NCBI GenBank assembly: GCA_963707465.1
Contig: CAVPQK010000024.1
Location: 806,001 to 870,000, forward strand
Direction of reading: 5' to 3'
Source: Bog-159 sp963707465
Lineage (GTDB): Bacteria > Acidobacteriota > Terriglobia > Bryobacterales > Bryobacteraceae
Length of the DNA stretch: 64,000 nucleotides
The position numbers and the translations under genes are program-made. Of this stretch, positions 42,483-54,857 are shown piece by piece. The notes beneath the pieces are model-generated. The model ran no database searches. It was not told the origin of the DNA and saw only the letters and a program-made list of their open reading frames with translations. Position 1 is the stretch's first letter. Each line of letters opens with the position of its first letter.

Positions 42483-43733
42483 TCAGGCCCAGTACGCTTC
42501 GCCCTCCGCCAGGTTCCGCCGCAGGAACTCGGGGTTGATTTCCAGCCCCAGACCCGGCCCGGTGGGGACCTTCAGCAGTCCCTTGCGCACCTCGGGCGGG
42601 CTGCCCGCGGCCATCTCCTCGATATAGTGGTTGGGCCGCCCGAGCTGGCTTTCCGAACGATAGAAATTCTGAATGGAGGCACCGAAATGGGCGTTGGCAT
42701 ACGTCAGCACCAGGGACCCAACATTGTGCAGCGCCACCGGCGTGCGAAACAGGTAGGCATAGTCGGCAATCTTCCGGGCCCCTGTGAATCCGCCGGCGAA
42801 GGCCAGGTCCGGATGCACGATGTCCACCGCCTGGTTGTCGATAAACGGTTTGAAGCCGCGCACCATTTCCAGTTTCTCCCCGGTCAGCAGCGGCACGCGC
42901 GTGGAGCGGCGCAGCGCCATCCAAGCCTCGGAAAACGCCGGGTTCAGGGCATCTTCAATGAACAGTGGATTCATCGGCTCCACGGCCTTGGCCACGGCGA
43001 TCGCGCTGGGCGTATCCAGTTCGTTATGGCAATGCACGGCGATGTCGATATCGTCGCCCACCGCCTCGCGGCAATTGGCATAAGCGCGCGCCACGTTGCG
43101 GAGCTGCGCGGTGGTCAGCGTGGAGGCAAACCGCGCCACGGGCACGCCCAATACCGGATCGATGTTGTTCTTGAAAGCCGTGAAACCCTCCGGCATTTCT
43201 TTGATCCGCTGCGCCCAATCCCGGCAGGATGCTTTGTCGAGCATGTCCAGGCCGATGCCGTGCGAGTACATCGGGATGGACTCGCGGAACGGGCCGCCCA
43301 GCAGCGTGTCGACCGGCGCGCCCAGGATTTTTCCGGCCAGGTCCCACAGCGCGATATCGATACCGCTGATGGTAGGGATGTGTGCCATGTAGGTGTGCAT
43401 CAGCGACGTCATGTTCTGAAAGTTAACCTCGATGGCCAGCGGATCTTTGCCGATCAGCAGGCTCTTCATGGTGTCGATGCGGGCCCGCGCCATCGGTCCC
43501 GTGGCGCCGGCTTCGCCGTAACCCGCGAGGCCCGCGTCGGTATCGACGCGAATCAGGCAGTTGCCGGCGATGTTCTTGATCGCCATGGCCCGGATGCCCG
43601 TGATCTTGACGCGGTTCAGGTGCGGCGCCGCCAACGCCCGGTAGCGGCTGAACAGGCCGGCGCATGGCAGCGCCACAGCCAGCCGCAGCAGTTGGCGGCG
43701 GGACGGGGTTCTTATGGAACGCAAACTCTCCAT
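42483..43733 (-). CDS. exported mandelate racemase/muconate lactonizing enzyme-family protein
   Basis: A 416-residue enolase-superfamily enzyme. The N-terminus has a Tat-like signal (SRRQLLRLAVALPCAGLFS), unusual for this mostly cytoplasmic family. The capping domain starts VKITGIRAMAIKN, and HIPTISGIDIALWDLAGKIL is the usual motif before the barrel. Metal ligands appear at AVHCHNELDTPSAIAVAKAV (Glu), LFIEDAL (Glu) and LLTGEKL (Glu). HNVGSLVLTYANAHFGAS holds the late histidine. Members dehydrate or racemise sugar acids such as galactonate. It faces an MFS transporter gene, which fits sugar-acid use. The ATG at 43733 is preferred to a TTG at 43739. Confidence 0.86.
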   Translation of the reverse strand: MESLRSIRTPSRRQLLRLAVALPCAGLFSRYRALAAPHLNRVKITGIRAMAIKNIAGNCLIRVDTDAGLAGYGEAGATGPMARARIDTMKSLLIGKDPLAIEVNFQNMTSLMHTYMAHIPTISGIDIALWDLAGKILGAPVDTLLGGPFRESIPMYSHGIGLDMLDKASCRDWAQRIKEMPEGFTAFKNNIDPVLGVPVARFASTLTTAQLRNVARAYANCREAVGDDIDIAVHCHNELDTPSAIAVAKAVEPMNPLFIEDALNPAFSEAWMALRRSTRVPLLTGEKLEMVRGFKPFIDNQAVDIVHPDLAFAGGFTGARKIADYAYLFRTPVALHNVGSLVLTYANAHFGASIQNFYRSESQLGRPNHYIEEMAAGSPPEVRKGLLKVPTGPGLGLEINPEFLRRNLAEGEAYWA

Positions 43734-43785
43734 GGTCAACTAATAACAGATTGCCGGCACGCGAAGATCGGTATACTTGGACCTC

Positions 43786-45041
43786 ATGACTCCGCCGCTC
43801 ACCGCCAACCAGATCCGCAGCTTCGTGGCGGCCTGGGGAGGCTGGGCGCTCGACGGCATGGATTCATTCATCTATGCGCTGGTCCTGATCCCCGCTCTCA
43901 AGGATTTGCTGCCGCGCTCCGGAATCCCCGGCACGGCGGCCAACACAGGCTTCTACGGCGGTTTGCTGTTTGCGATGTTCCTGGTGGGATGGGGCCTCGC
44001 GTTTTTGTGGGGTCCGGTGGGCGACCATTTCGGGCGGGTGCGTACGCTGACCCTCACCATCCTTTGCTACTCACTGTTCACCTTTCTGGGCGCGGTATCC
44101 ACCAGCGTCTGGCAGTTGGGGATGTTCCGCCTGCTTGCCGGATTCGGCATCGGCGGCGAATGGACGTTGGGAGGTGTGCTGATCGCGGAGGAGTGGCCGG
44201 AAGCGCGCCGCAAGACCGGCGCCGGCTGGATGCACACCGGCTATTATTTCGGCGTCTTCCTGGCGGCGATTGCCAACGCCGTTATCGGTGCCCGGTTCGG
44301 CTGGCGTGCGATGTTTGTGCTGGGCGGCGCGCCCGCGCTGCTGGTGAGTTACATCCGGCGGGGTGTCCACGAACCCGCGCGTTGGACGCGGCACTCCAGC
44401 GCCTTTGCCGCACCGCTGAAGGAGCTATTCGCGCCAGCATTGCGTCGCCGCACCATCCTGAATTCCACCTACCTGCTGATCTCGATGACCGGCCTCTGGG
44501 CGGGTTCGGTCTATGTTCCATCCTCGGTGACGCAGATCGCCATGCGCGCCGGGCGGGATGCCGTATCGGCGGCGCGCCTGGCTTCGTGGGCCACCATGCT
44601 GCTTTCGGCCTGCACCATCCTGGGATGCCTGATGATGGCGCCGCTCGCCGAGCGCATCGGCCGCCGCGCCACGCTGGCCGTCTACTTCGCGCTGATGTTC
44701 GTTTCGATCGCCTTCGGGTTCGGGTACGCATTCTATCTGGAGCGCGGCGCGCTGCAGTGGTTCCTGATTTCGCTGGCGCTGCTCGGCATCGGCGGGGCCA
44801 ACTTTGCCGTTTACACGCTGTGGCTGCCGGAGCAATACCCTGTGTCATGCCGCGCCAGCGCCTTCGCCTTTGCCACCTCCGCCGGACGCTTCGTGGCGGC
44901 GGGAGTCACATTCCTGGTGGGCGCGGAGATCGCGCGCTTCCACACGCTCGGCATGCCGGTGGCCTGCACTTCCGTCGCGTTTCTGCTCGGCTTACTGGTG
45001 ATACCCTTCGGAAAGGAGACTCGCGGCGAGGCGCTTCCGGA

Positions 45042-45045
<4 letters not shown>
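43786..45045 (+). CDS. MFS transporter, sugar-acid/aromatic-acid:H+ symporter type
   Basis: A 419-residue transporter with twelve predicted membrane segments. Landmarks: WALDGMDSFIYALVLIPALK in helix 1, GPVGDHFGRVRTLTLTIL in the first cytoplasmic loop, GFGIGGEWTLGGVLIAEEWP near residue 120, and MAPLAERIGRRATLAVYFAL in the second half. The GGEW motif is shared by the sialate and aromatic acid:H+ symporter groups. It probably imports an acidic sugar or a related acid used by the neighbouring enzymes. Its stop TGA overlaps the ATG of the next gene. The ATG at 43786 is better than the TTG at 43777. Confidence 0.88.
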
Positions 45046-47693
<2,648 letters not shown>

Positions 47694-47701
47694 TAAGTCA
47701 T

Positions 47702-48430
47702 ATGCCTGTGTCAATCGAAAATCAAGTCGCGCTAGTGATCGGCGCTTCGAGCGGTATCGGCCGCGAAACGGCTGTGCTGCTGGCGCGAGAAGGCGCGCGT
47801 GTGATGGCCTCCGCGCGGCGCGAAGAGCGCTTGCAAGAACTGAAGGAGTCGCTCGCCCGCGAAGGCCGAGCCGTGGAAACGCTGGCCGCGGATGCCGCCG
47901 ACGCATCGCAAATGGAGCACCTGGCCGCGCACACGCGCGAGCGCCTGGGCGAGATCGACATCCTGGTTTTCTCGACCGGCATCAACGTCCCGGATCGTTC
48001 GCTGAAGCGCTTGACGACCAATATTTGGAACACGGTGGTGAGTGTGAATCTGAATGCAGCCTACTACGCAACCAGGGCGGTGCTGCCGGCCATGCGGGAG
48101 CGCGGCGCCGGCCATTTGATCTACATTGCGTCCGTGTCCGGCCTCTGGGCCGATCTTTCCGGCGCGGCCTACCAGGCGTCCAAGCGCGGACTTCTTGGCT
48201 TGGCGCACGCGATTCGGCTGGAGGAAAAAGAGAACGGCATTCGCACCTGCGTGGTCTGTCCCGGCCTGGTGGATACCGAGATTCTGGATCGCCGTCCCGT
48301 CAAGCCATCCGCGGAGACCCTGGCGAAAGCGCTACGCCCCGAGGACGTGGCGGAGGCGGTGCTGGCGGTGGCCAGACTGCACCCGCGGGTATGCGTTCCT
48401 GAGATGCAAGTGGTGCCGACATACTTGTAG
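47702..48430 (+). CDS. short-chain dehydrogenase/reductase
   Basis: A 242-residue classical SDR. The cofactor motif is VIGASSGIGRETAVLLAREG; FSTGINVPD marks the NNAG-equivalent strand (a TGIN variant); the active site is Ser in IYIASVSGLWADLSG followed by YQASKRG (Tyr-x-x-x-Lys). The C-terminus PHRVCVPEMQVVPTYL-like end is also typical. It likely oxidises or reduces an intermediate produced by the oxidase or dehydratase in the same operon. The ATG at 47702 is 8 bases after the fusion gene stop. The frame open before it is a shadow. Confidence 0.88.
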   Translation: MPVSIENQVALVIGASSGIGRETAVLLAREGARVMASARREERLQELKESLAREGRAVETLAADAADASQMEHLAAHTRERLGEIDILVFSTGINVPDRSLKRLTTNIWNTVVSVNLNAAYYATRAVLPAMRERGAGHLIYIASVSGLWADLSGAAYQASKRGLLGLAHAIRLEEKENGIRTCVVCPGLVDTEILDRRPVKPSAETLAKALRPEDVAEAVLAVARLHPRVCVPEMQVVPTYL

Positions 48431-48435
48431 GACCT

Positions 48436-49464
48436 TCAATGTGCGATGGCGCTGCCCAGCATGCCTTCGAGCGTGTGAAGCTTATCCGGCTGGCCCATCA
48501 CGATCAGGTAATCGCCGGCGGAGATAGCCGTATCGGCGGGAGGATTGAACACCATTTCGCCGTCGCCATGGCGAATGGCCAGCACGATGATGCCGAACTG
48601 CCGGCCGATCTGCAGCTCGCGGATGCTCTTCGAAACTAAGTCGCTGTGCCCGGAGACACGCACCTGTTCGATGACCACTTTCAGCCCAGCAGCTTGCGTG
48701 GTGAAATCCAGGAACTGCACCACGTGCGGACGCAGCAGGGCCTGCGCCAGGCGATGGCCGGTGATGGAGTAAGGGGCGAAGACCGCGTCGGCGCCGGCGC
48801 GCCGCATCTTCTCTTCGGCGCTCTCTTCGGCCGCGCGCGTGGCCACGTAGATTCCCGGATTGAGGAACTTCGCCGAGAGCAGCACGAACAGGTTGTCGGC
48901 GTCGGTGGAGAGCGCGCACACCAGCCCCTTGGCGCGCGCCACGCCGACGCCTTGGAGCGTTTCGTCGCGCGTGGAATCGGCGACGACGGCCAGCATGCCC
49001 GCGTTGATGGCCTTCTCCACCCGGTCGTGATCGATATCCACGACCACGAAAGGCACGCCGGCCTGCTGCAATTCGGAGGCGGCTCCGCGGCCCACGCGTC
49101 CATAGCCGCAAATGATGAAATGATTTTCCAGTTTGTCGATCATGCGTTTATTCCGCCGTTTGCCGATCAGCTCGCCGAATTCTTCTTCGATCACTGTCTG
49201 GGTGATCGCGCCGATGGCCACCAGGATGGTGGTCACGCCCACGATCAAAAGGAAGGAATTGAGGATGCGGCCGGGAAGGTGCAACTGGTCGCCGTAGCCG
49301 ACCGTGGTCATGGTCAGCAGGGTCGTGTAGAAAGCGTCAAAGAGCGAGTAGTGTTCGATGAGCATGAAGCCCACCGTGCCGATGGCCAGCACGGCCGCCA
49401 GCGCCAAGGCGACAAACAGGAAGCGGCGCGCCAGGCGGTCGAGGGAGTGAAACGGCGAGGTCAC
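48436..49464 (-). CDS. potassium channel with RCK (TrkA) domain
   Basis: A 342-residue channel. Two membrane helices (RFLFVALALAAVLAIGTVGF, LNSFLLIVGVTTILVAIGAI) flank the pore with the selectivity filter MTTVGYGD. The cytoplasmic TrkA-N domain starts HFIICGYGRVGRGAASELQQ with an NAD/nucleotide loop, and a TrkA-C domain covers the last 90 residues. It resembles MthK/Kch-type potassium channels gated by ligand. The next gene on the same strand has its own start before this one: the methyltransferase stop overlaps this ATG by ATGA. It converges with the SDR gene with only five bases between. Confidence 0.92.
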   Translation of the reverse strand: MTSPFHSLDRLARRFLFVALALAAVLAIGTVGFMLIEHYSLFDAFYTTLLTMTTVGYGDQLHLPGRILNSFLLIVGVTTILVAIGAITQTVIEEEFGELIGKRRNKRMIDKLENHFIICGYGRVGRGAASELQQAGVPFVVVDIDHDRVEKAINAGMLAVVADSTRDETLQGVGVARAKGLVCALSTDADNLFVLLSAKFLNPGIYVATRAAEESAEEKMRRAGADAVFAPYSITGHRLAQALLRPHVVQFLDFTTQAAGLKVVIEQVRVSGHSDLVSKSIRELQIGRQFGIIVLAIRHGDGEMVFNPPADTAISAGDYLIVMGQPDKLHTLEGMLGSAIAH

Positions 49465-50126
49465 ATCGAGTTCTTCCGGAAGATAAGTATGTGCTGCCGG
49501 GGCAGGTTCTCCAGGGTTTTCTCCAGCCGGAAGCCTTCCGGCTCGATCTCCGCCTTGACCTCCGCCACGCTCATCTTATGCGCCGGCAGGATGGGCACCT
49601 TGGGATCTTCCTTGCGGTATTCGAGCAGCACCATGCGTCCGGCGGGGGTGAGCGACGCGCGGATTTTCCGCAGCATCTCCTGCGGCCTGGAAAACTCGTG
49701 GTAGACATCCACCAGCAGCGCGAGATCGATGCGGCCGGCCGGCAGGCGCGGATCGTCCACCGCGCCCAGCACGGCTTCGTAGTTCGCCAGCTTGCGCGCG
49801 GCCATGTTCTTGCGCAACTGGTCGAGCATGGCTTGTTGAATGTCGACCGCATAGACTTTGCCCTCGGGTCCTACGCGGGCAGCCAGACGCCAGGTGAAGT
49901 AGCCGACCCCCGCGCCGATATCGGCGATGGTCTCGCCCTTGGCAATCCCGATGGCATCGAGGGCCGCGTCGGGCGCTTCCTCGGCCACGCGCTCAGGCCG
50001 CACCAGCCAGGGCGCGCCGCCCATGCCCATGACGGGCGCGGTCTCGCGGCCAGTGACCGGATGCACATCCTGACAGCAGGCCAGGCTTTGAAGAGCGAGA
50101 AGACAGGCTATCAACGTGCGCGGCAT
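49461..50126 (-). CDS. exported class I SAM-dependent methyltransferase-like protein
   Basis: A 221-residue protein with an N-terminal signal-like segment (MPRTLIACLLALQSLACC) and a methyltransferase domain: TIADIGAGVGYFTWRLAARV is motif I, KVYAVDIQQAMLDQLRKNM motif II, and RIDLALLVDVYHEFSRPQEM motif III, followed by LRKIRASLTPAGRMVLLEYR. The fold is intact. Export of a SAM-dependent enzyme is odd, as SAM is not expected in the periplasm. Either the segment is a membrane anchor facing inwards or the protein acts as a binding protein. ATG at 50126 is preferred over the shadow start at 50201. It is co-transcribed with the potassium channel gene. Confidence 0.82.
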   Translation of the reverse strand: MPRTLIACLLALQSLACCQDVHPVTGRETAPVMGMGGAPWLVRPERVAEEAPDAALDAIGIAKGETIADIGAGVGYFTWRLAARVGPEGKVYAVDIQQAMLDQLRKNMAARKLANYEAVLGAVDDPRLPAGRIDLALLVDVYHEFSRPQEMLRKIRASLTPAGRMVLLEYRKEDPKVPILPAHKMSVAEVKAEIEPEGFRLEKTLENLPRQHILIFRKNSM

Positions 50127-50272
50127 TCCATTACAGCATAGCTTACAAGTGGCATGGCCGAGATCCACCAACCGCGGTGGAGTGTGGCCAGGAGCGGGCA
50201 AGCTACCTACCGTATTTTCAGGCCTTTCCGGAATGGCGCGCTGTTTGCAATAGGGGAGCGGCAGGAGGAGTT

Positions 50273-50557
50273 ATGAAGACCAAATTGCTTGCTGTTCTAT
50301 TATTCGCTGGAAGCGCGCTGTTTGCCGCACCGGCTGTTGTGGTTGGAGTCGGCGTAGGTGCGCCGGTTCCGGCCGCCGCCTATGTTGGGCGCGCGCCCGG
50401 CCCCGGATACGTCTGGGTCGGCGGTTACCGGTACCCGGTTGGCGCCGGCTGGGGCTGGCATGCCGGCTATTGGGCTCGCCCGCCTTATGCCCACGCTCAC
50501 TGGGTCGGGCCGCATTACTTCGGTCATCGGTATTACCGCGGTTACTGGCGCCGGTAA
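50273..50557 (+). CDS. small secreted Gly/Tyr/Trp-rich protein (YXWGXW-like)
   Basis: A 94-residue exported protein: signal peptide MKTKLLAVLLFAGSALFAAP, then a low-complexity mature part with GPGYVWVGGYRYPVGAGWGW and HYFGHRYYRGYWRR. Such proteins are common in outer-envelope material of Gram-negative bacteria and have no known catalytic role. The ATG at 50273 has AGGAGG-like sequence (GCAGGAGGAG) in place. It is monocistronic between two leftward genes. Confidence 0.78.
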   Translation: MKTKLLAVLLFAGSALFAAPAVVVGVGVGAPVPAAAYVGRAPGPGYVWVGGYRYPVGAGWGWHAGYWARPPYAHAHWVGPHYFGHRYYRGYWRR

Positions 50558-50588
50558 CGATTCGGAAACTGATAGTGAGGTTGAGGGC

Positions 50589-52073
50589 CTAGCCGGATTG
50601 CCGGCAGCGGGTCACCGCCTCTTTCCATCCGGAGAAGAGGCTGTCGCGAGTAGCGGCGTCCATGGCCGGCTCGAATCTCCGCTCGGCGCGCCAGAAGCTT
50701 TCGACTTCGGCGACGTTCTTCCAGAAACCGGTGGCCAGGCCGGCCAGATACGCAGCGCCTAAGGCGGTGGTTTCGATGTCGGCGGGCCGCACGATAGGGC
50801 AGCCCAGGATATCGGCTTGGAATTGCAGCAGGAAATTGTTCGCGGCCGCGCCGCCATCCACGCGCAGTTCCAGGATGCGCCCGCCCGCATCCGCCTGCAT
50901 GGCGTCGATCAGATCGCGCGTCTGATACGCGATGCTTTCGAGCGTGGCGCGCACGATATGCGCGCGATCGCTCGATCGGGTCAGGCCGCAAAGGATGCCG
51001 CGCGCGTCCGCGTCCCAATACGGCGCGCCCAAGCCCACGAAGGCGGGCGCCAGGTAGACGCCGCCGGTATCGGGCACGGAGGCGGCCATGGGTTCGGATT
51101 CGGCGGCGGTTTGGATCAAGCCCAGCTTGTCGCGCAGCCACTGCACGGCCGCTCCGGCCACGAAGACGCTGCCTTCGATAGCGAACTGCGGCTGGCCGTC
51201 TGTCGAAGCCGCGCGCGTCCCCAGCAGGCGATTGCGCGATACCGGCAAGCGCCCGCCTGTGTGCATGAGCGCGAAACAGCCGGTGCCATATGTGTTTTTG
51301 GAAAGACCCGCGCGGAAGCAAGCTTGACCCGCCAGCGCCGCCTGCTGATCGCCCGCGATGCCGGCGATGGGGATCTCCGCGCCAAAGTGCTCGGCGTGAA
51401 CGGCTCCGACCACTGCGCTGGAAGGCACAATGCGCGGCAGCATGGCGCGCGGCACGTCGAGGATGCGCAACAGATCGTCGTCCCAATCGCCCGACTCCAG
51501 GTTCATGAGCATGGTGCGGGACGCGTTGGTGGCATCGGTGACATGCGCCGCGCCATTGGTCAGCTTCCAGATCAGCCAGGTGTCCACGTTGCCGAACAGC
51601 AGCTCGCCGTCCGCGGCCCTTTGACGTGCGCCGGGCACGTTTTCGAGGATCCAGCGGATTTTGCTGCCGGAAAAATAAGCGTCGATTACCAGGCCCGTGC
51701 GGCGGGTGATATCGGCCGCGGCGGGGCTTTGCGCCAACTCCGCGCAATAGGGCGCGGTGCGGCGGCATTGCCAGACGATGGCCGGCGCGACGGGACGCCC
51801 GGTCGAGCGCTCCCAAACGATGGTGGTCTCGCGCTGGTTGGTGATGCCCACGGCGGCGATCTGGGACGCGGGCACGCCCGCGCGATCCAGCAGCAACCGG
51901 GCCGCATAAAGCTGCGCATTCCAGATCTCATCGGCATCCTGCTCCACCCAGCCCGGCTGCGGATAGCGGCAGTCAAACGGCGCGGATTGCATGGCCACGC
52001 TGCGCCCTTGTTCGTCGTAGAGCGCGGCGCGGGCGCTGGTGGTGCCTTCGTCGAGGGATAAAACAAACGGCAT
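50589..52073 (-). CDS. glpK: glycerol kinase
   Basis: A 494-residue FGGY-family kinase that phosphorylates glycerol to sn-glycerol 3-phosphate with ATP in the cytoplasm. LSLDEGTTSARAALYDEQGR is the start; GNVDTWLIWKLTNGAAHVTD and ASRTMLMNLESGDWDDDLLR are specific for glycerol kinase; ATLESIAYQTRDLIDAMQAD and LRVDGGAAANNFLLQFQADI form the second signature. Length matches the family. ATG at 52073. It stands alone, without facilitator or dehydrogenase genes beside it. Confidence 0.93.
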   Translation of the reverse strand: MPFVLSLDEGTTSARAALYDEQGRSVAMQSAPFDCRYPQPGWVEQDADEIWNAQLYAARLLLDRAGVPASQIAAVGITNQRETTIVWERSTGRPVAPAIVWQCRRTAPYCAELAQSPAAADITRRTGLVIDAYFSGSKIRWILENVPGARQRAADGELLFGNVDTWLIWKLTNGAAHVTDATNASRTMLMNLESGDWDDDLLRILDVPRAMLPRIVPSSAVVGAVHAEHFGAEIPIAGIAGDQQAALAGQACFRAGLSKNTYGTGCFALMHTGGRLPVSRNRLLGTRAASTDGQPQFAIEGSVFVAGAAVQWLRDKLGLIQTAAESEPMAASVPDTGGVYLAPAFVGLGAPYWDADARGILCGLTRSSDRAHIVRATLESIAYQTRDLIDAMQADAGGRILELRVDGGAAANNFLLQFQADILGCPIVRPADIETTALGAAYLAGLATGFWKNVAEVESFWRAERRFEPAMDAATRDSLFSGWKEAVTRCRQSG

Positions 52074-52090
52074 GGGGAAATTATAGTAGC

Positions 52091-52480
52091 ATGGTAAGGA
52101 TGCGGCGCGTTCCGGCCATCCTGCTGGTGTTCGTATTCAGCTTCTCGCTGATCGCGCCCGCGCTGTTTGCGGACGGCGAATCGAACCTGCCCGCCTGCTG
52201 CCGCCGCAATGGGAGCCATCATTGCGGCATGATGGCGCAGGACATGGCGGAGACGCCACCGTCCGGTCCAGCTGCGGATGCTTTCCGGGTGAAGTGTCCA
52301 TTCTTTCCTACTGGCGGTGCAACGGTTCCGGAGTGCGAGCCGGCTTTGGTGGCTCGATCGCAAACGGCAGGGGTTGCGGTCAGCAGCCAGATCGCGGATC
52401 GCGGTGAAGCTGAAGTTGGATATCGCATTTCCCTCAAGGATTCCCATCAGAAGCGCGGACCTCCCAGTCTCCTTTCCTAA
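52091..52480 (+). CDS. small exported Cys/His-containing protein
   Basis: A 129-residue protein with a signal peptide (RVPAILLVFVFSFSLIAPAL) and a mature segment LPACCRRNGSHHCGMMAQDM that could bind a metal such as copper or zinc. The remainder is unstructured, with two further cysteines (KCPFF, VPECEP). No name is recognised; similar short CC...HHC proteins occur in acidobacterial genomes. It starts 17 bases from the divergent glpK gene. It is upstream of the TonB-dependent receptor and may be related to metal handling, which is inference. Confidence 0.68.
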   Translation: MVRMRRVPAILLVFVFSFSLIAPALFADGESNLPACCRRNGSHHCGMMAQDMAETPPSGPAADAFRVKCPFFPTGGATVPECEPALVARSQTAGVAVSSQIADRGEAEVGYRISLKDSHQKRGPPSLLS

Positions 52481-52497
52481 CATCCAGTACTGCAACG

Positions 52498-52519
52498 GGA
52501 CAGGCCAGGAAGCCTGTCC
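52498..52519. terminator. hairpin after the Cys/His protein gene
   Basis: GACAGGC-CAGGAA-GCCTGTC forms a perfect 7-base stem. It is placed between the small exported protein gene and the TonB receptor gene. No strong U-run follows. Its loop differs from that of the TGAGA family of hairpins. Confidence 0.5.
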
Positions 52520-52559
52520 TACTGGCGTATAAGTGTCTTTACTTTAGGAGGGAGAAAAG

Positions 52560-54857
52560 TTGAAATTTATTGCTGTCTTTATAATGCTTAGTTTCCCGCT
52601 GCACGCTACCATTTTTGGAAAGATACAGGGGATTGTTCACGACCCGCAGCATCGGCCCATAGCTGGAGCATCGGTGAAGCTGCGGGCCATTACTTCGGAG
52701 TGGTCACAGACCGCGCAAGCCGACGATAACGGCGAGTTCGTATTTACCTCCGTGCCAGTGGGCGATTACAAAATCACTGTCACTCAGTCTAAGTTCGAAA
52801 CCTTGGAGCGGACTGTCACGGTGGCTTCCGGATCATCGCCGATTCTTCACTTTCAACTGGCGATCGCGCCATTGGCGCAAACGGCGGTGGTCACTGGGCA
52901 GGCAGAACCAGTCAATATGGATTCGGTAACTCCCACTACCCTGATCGACCGCGAGGATATAGCCGAGACTCCGGGCGCGGACCGCACCAACAGCATGGCG
53001 ATGATCACCGACTACACCCCAGCCGCCTATGTCACGCACGACATGCTGCACATGCGCGGAGGCCATCAAGTGGATTGGCTGATTGATGGCGTGCCCGTTC
53101 CCAACACCAATATCGCCACCAACCTGGGCCCGCAGATCGACCCGAAGGACATCGATTATCTCGAAGTTCAGCGCGGCAGCTACGATGCGGAATACGGAGA
53201 CCGCACCTATGGAATCTTCAATATCGTGCCACGATCCGGCTTCGAGCGCGACAACGAGGCGGAACTGGTTACCTCCTTTGGCAATTGGTACCAAACCAAC
53301 GACCAACTCAATTTCGGAGGGCACACCGAGCGCTTCGCCTATTACGCGAGCATCAACGCGGATCGCAGTAACTACGGCCTGCAACCACCTATCGGACAAG
53401 TGGTACACGACGCGGAGAACGGTTTTGGAGGATTCGTGTCACTCATCTTCAATCCCAGCTCGTCCAATCAACTCCGGCTGGTCGGTTCGCTGCGCCAGGA
53501 TTATTACCAGATCCCGATCGACCCGGATCCTAACTCAGCCGGGAATCAGGTTTATCCCAGTTATGGACTACGGGATAGCGAACGCGAGCCCGATGGGTAT
53601 ATCACTTTTTCCTGGGTCCACACATTCAATCCAAACCTGCTGACAACGGTTTCACCGTTTTATCACTACAACGAGGCCAGCTATACCGGCGGCGCGAACG
53701 ATGTGCCGGTGATCTCGACCGTGGACCAGACGGCCAATTATGCCGGCATGCAAGCCAGCGCTGACTGGACGGTGGGGAAGAACAACATCGAAGCGGGCGT
53801 GTACGGATTCGCCCAACACCAGAGCAACTACTTCAATAACGTCTTCACGGGCTGCGGCACGAGCTGCCAGAACTACGGCCCATCCACGGCCGCGGTCACA
53901 GGCGGTCTGGCCGAGGAGTTTATCAGCGACCGGTTTAAGGCGACTTCGTGGCTGACGCTGATCGCCGGCCTGCGCGAATCGTACTTCACGACCCCAGGCG
54001 CCGGGACCGAAGCGGGGGTAGTGCAGAACGCGACGGATCCGCGCTTTGGCGTGGCCATTCGGGTGCCGCGCCTGAACTGGGTTTTTCATGGTTTTTACGG
54101 CCACTTTTACCAACCGCCGCCGCTGTTGACGGCTACGGGTCCTTTGCTCAATCTAGCCACCAGCCAGACGCTGACTTTCGCGCCCTTAAAGGGAGAGCGC
54201 GACGAAGAGTATCAATTTGGCGTCTCGATTCCTTTTCATGGTTGGGTGCTCGAGGAGGACACCTTCCAAACGCGCGCGCAGAATTGGCTGGACCACAACA
54301 ATATCGGCGAATCGAATATCTTCTGGCCGATCACGTGGACGGCGGCGCTGATACAGGGTTGGGAAACCACGCTGCGCTCCCCGCGCCTTTGGCATCGGGC
54401 GCAGATTCACCTGGCCTACTCGAATCAGATCGCGCAGGCGACGGCGCCGATCACCGGAGGGGTGGTCTGCCCTGTTCCGGTATCGGCGGATTGCCCGGTC
54501 GCCATCCCGCCGGGATATTCGCCGGTGGACCACGATCAGCGGAACACGTTGAATTTCGGCGCCAATACCAGTCTTCCGGGGCAGGTGTTCGCTTCGACGA
54601 ATGTATACTACGGATCGGGATTCACGAACGGGGACCCGGACCCACAATATCCGGGGAACTATCTGCCGCCGCACACGACGTTCGACATTGCGTTGGGGAA
54701 GAGCTTTGGGGAGCACGAAAAGTACAGGGTCTCGTTGACGGCGACAAATGTGACGAATCGGCGCGTGTTGCTGGACAATAGCCTGACGTTTGGCGGATTC
54801 CACTTCAACGACCCGCGGCAGATTTACGGGGAATTTCGCTGGAGGTTCAAGTACTGA
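52560..54857 (+). CDS. TonB-dependent outer-membrane receptor with carboxypeptidase-regulatory domain
   Basis: A 765-residue outer-membrane protein. The signal peptide is MKFIAVFIMLSFPLHA. A carboxypeptidase-regulatory-like beta-sandwich covers residues 20-100 (GKIQGIVHDPQHRPIAGASV), followed by the plug (TLIDREDIAETPGADRTNSM) and a beta-barrel ending in a C-terminal aromatic residue (GEFRWRFKY). It resembles the OmpA-like or oligosaccharide-type TonB transporters numerous in Acidobacteriota. The start is TTG at 52560 with GGAGGGAG upstream; no ATG is available. It probably takes up a plant- or soil-derived glycan or siderophore, but the ligand is unknown. Confidence 0.88.
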   Translation: MKFIAVFIMLSFPLHATIFGKIQGIVHDPQHRPIAGASVKLRAITSEWSQTAQADDNGEFVFTSVPVGDYKITVTQSKFETLERTVTVASGSSPILHFQLAIAPLAQTAVVTGQAEPVNMDSVTPTTLIDREDIAETPGADRTNSMAMITDYTPAAYVTHDMLHMRGGHQVDWLIDGVPVPNTNIATNLGPQIDPKDIDYLEVQRGSYDAEYGDRTYGIFNIVPRSGFERDNEAELVTSFGNWYQTNDQLNFGGHTERFAYYASINADRSNYGLQPPIGQVVHDAENGFGGFVSLIFNPSSSNQLRLVGSLRQDYYQIPIDPDPNSAGNQVYPSYGLRDSEREPDGYITFSWVHTFNPNLLTTVSPFYHYNEASYTGGANDVPVISTVDQTANYAGMQASADWTVGKNNIEAGVYGFAQHQSNYFNNVFTGCGTSCQNYGPSTAAVTGGLAEEFISDRFKATSWLTLIAGLRESYFTTPGAGTEAGVVQNATDPRFGVAIRVPRLNWVFHGFYGHFYQPPPLLTATGPLLNLATSQTLTFAPLKGERDEEYQFGVSIPFHGWVLEEDTFQTRAQNWLDHNNIGESNIFWPITWTAALIQGWETTLRSPRLWHRAQIHLAYSNQIAQATAPITGGVVCPVPVSADCPVAIPPGYSPVDHDQRNTLNFGANTSLPGQVFASTNVYYGSGFTNGDPDPQYPGNYLPPHTTFDIALGKSFGEHEKYRVSLTATNVTNRRVLLDNSLTFGGFHFNDPRQIYGEFRWRFKY

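Noticed and set aside
42372..45041. Open frame extending the ligase-oxidase gene leftwards to a 1773-residue protein
   Set aside because: This part overlaps the enolase-superfamily and MFS genes in other frames; the ATG at 45042 with ATGA coupling is the true start.
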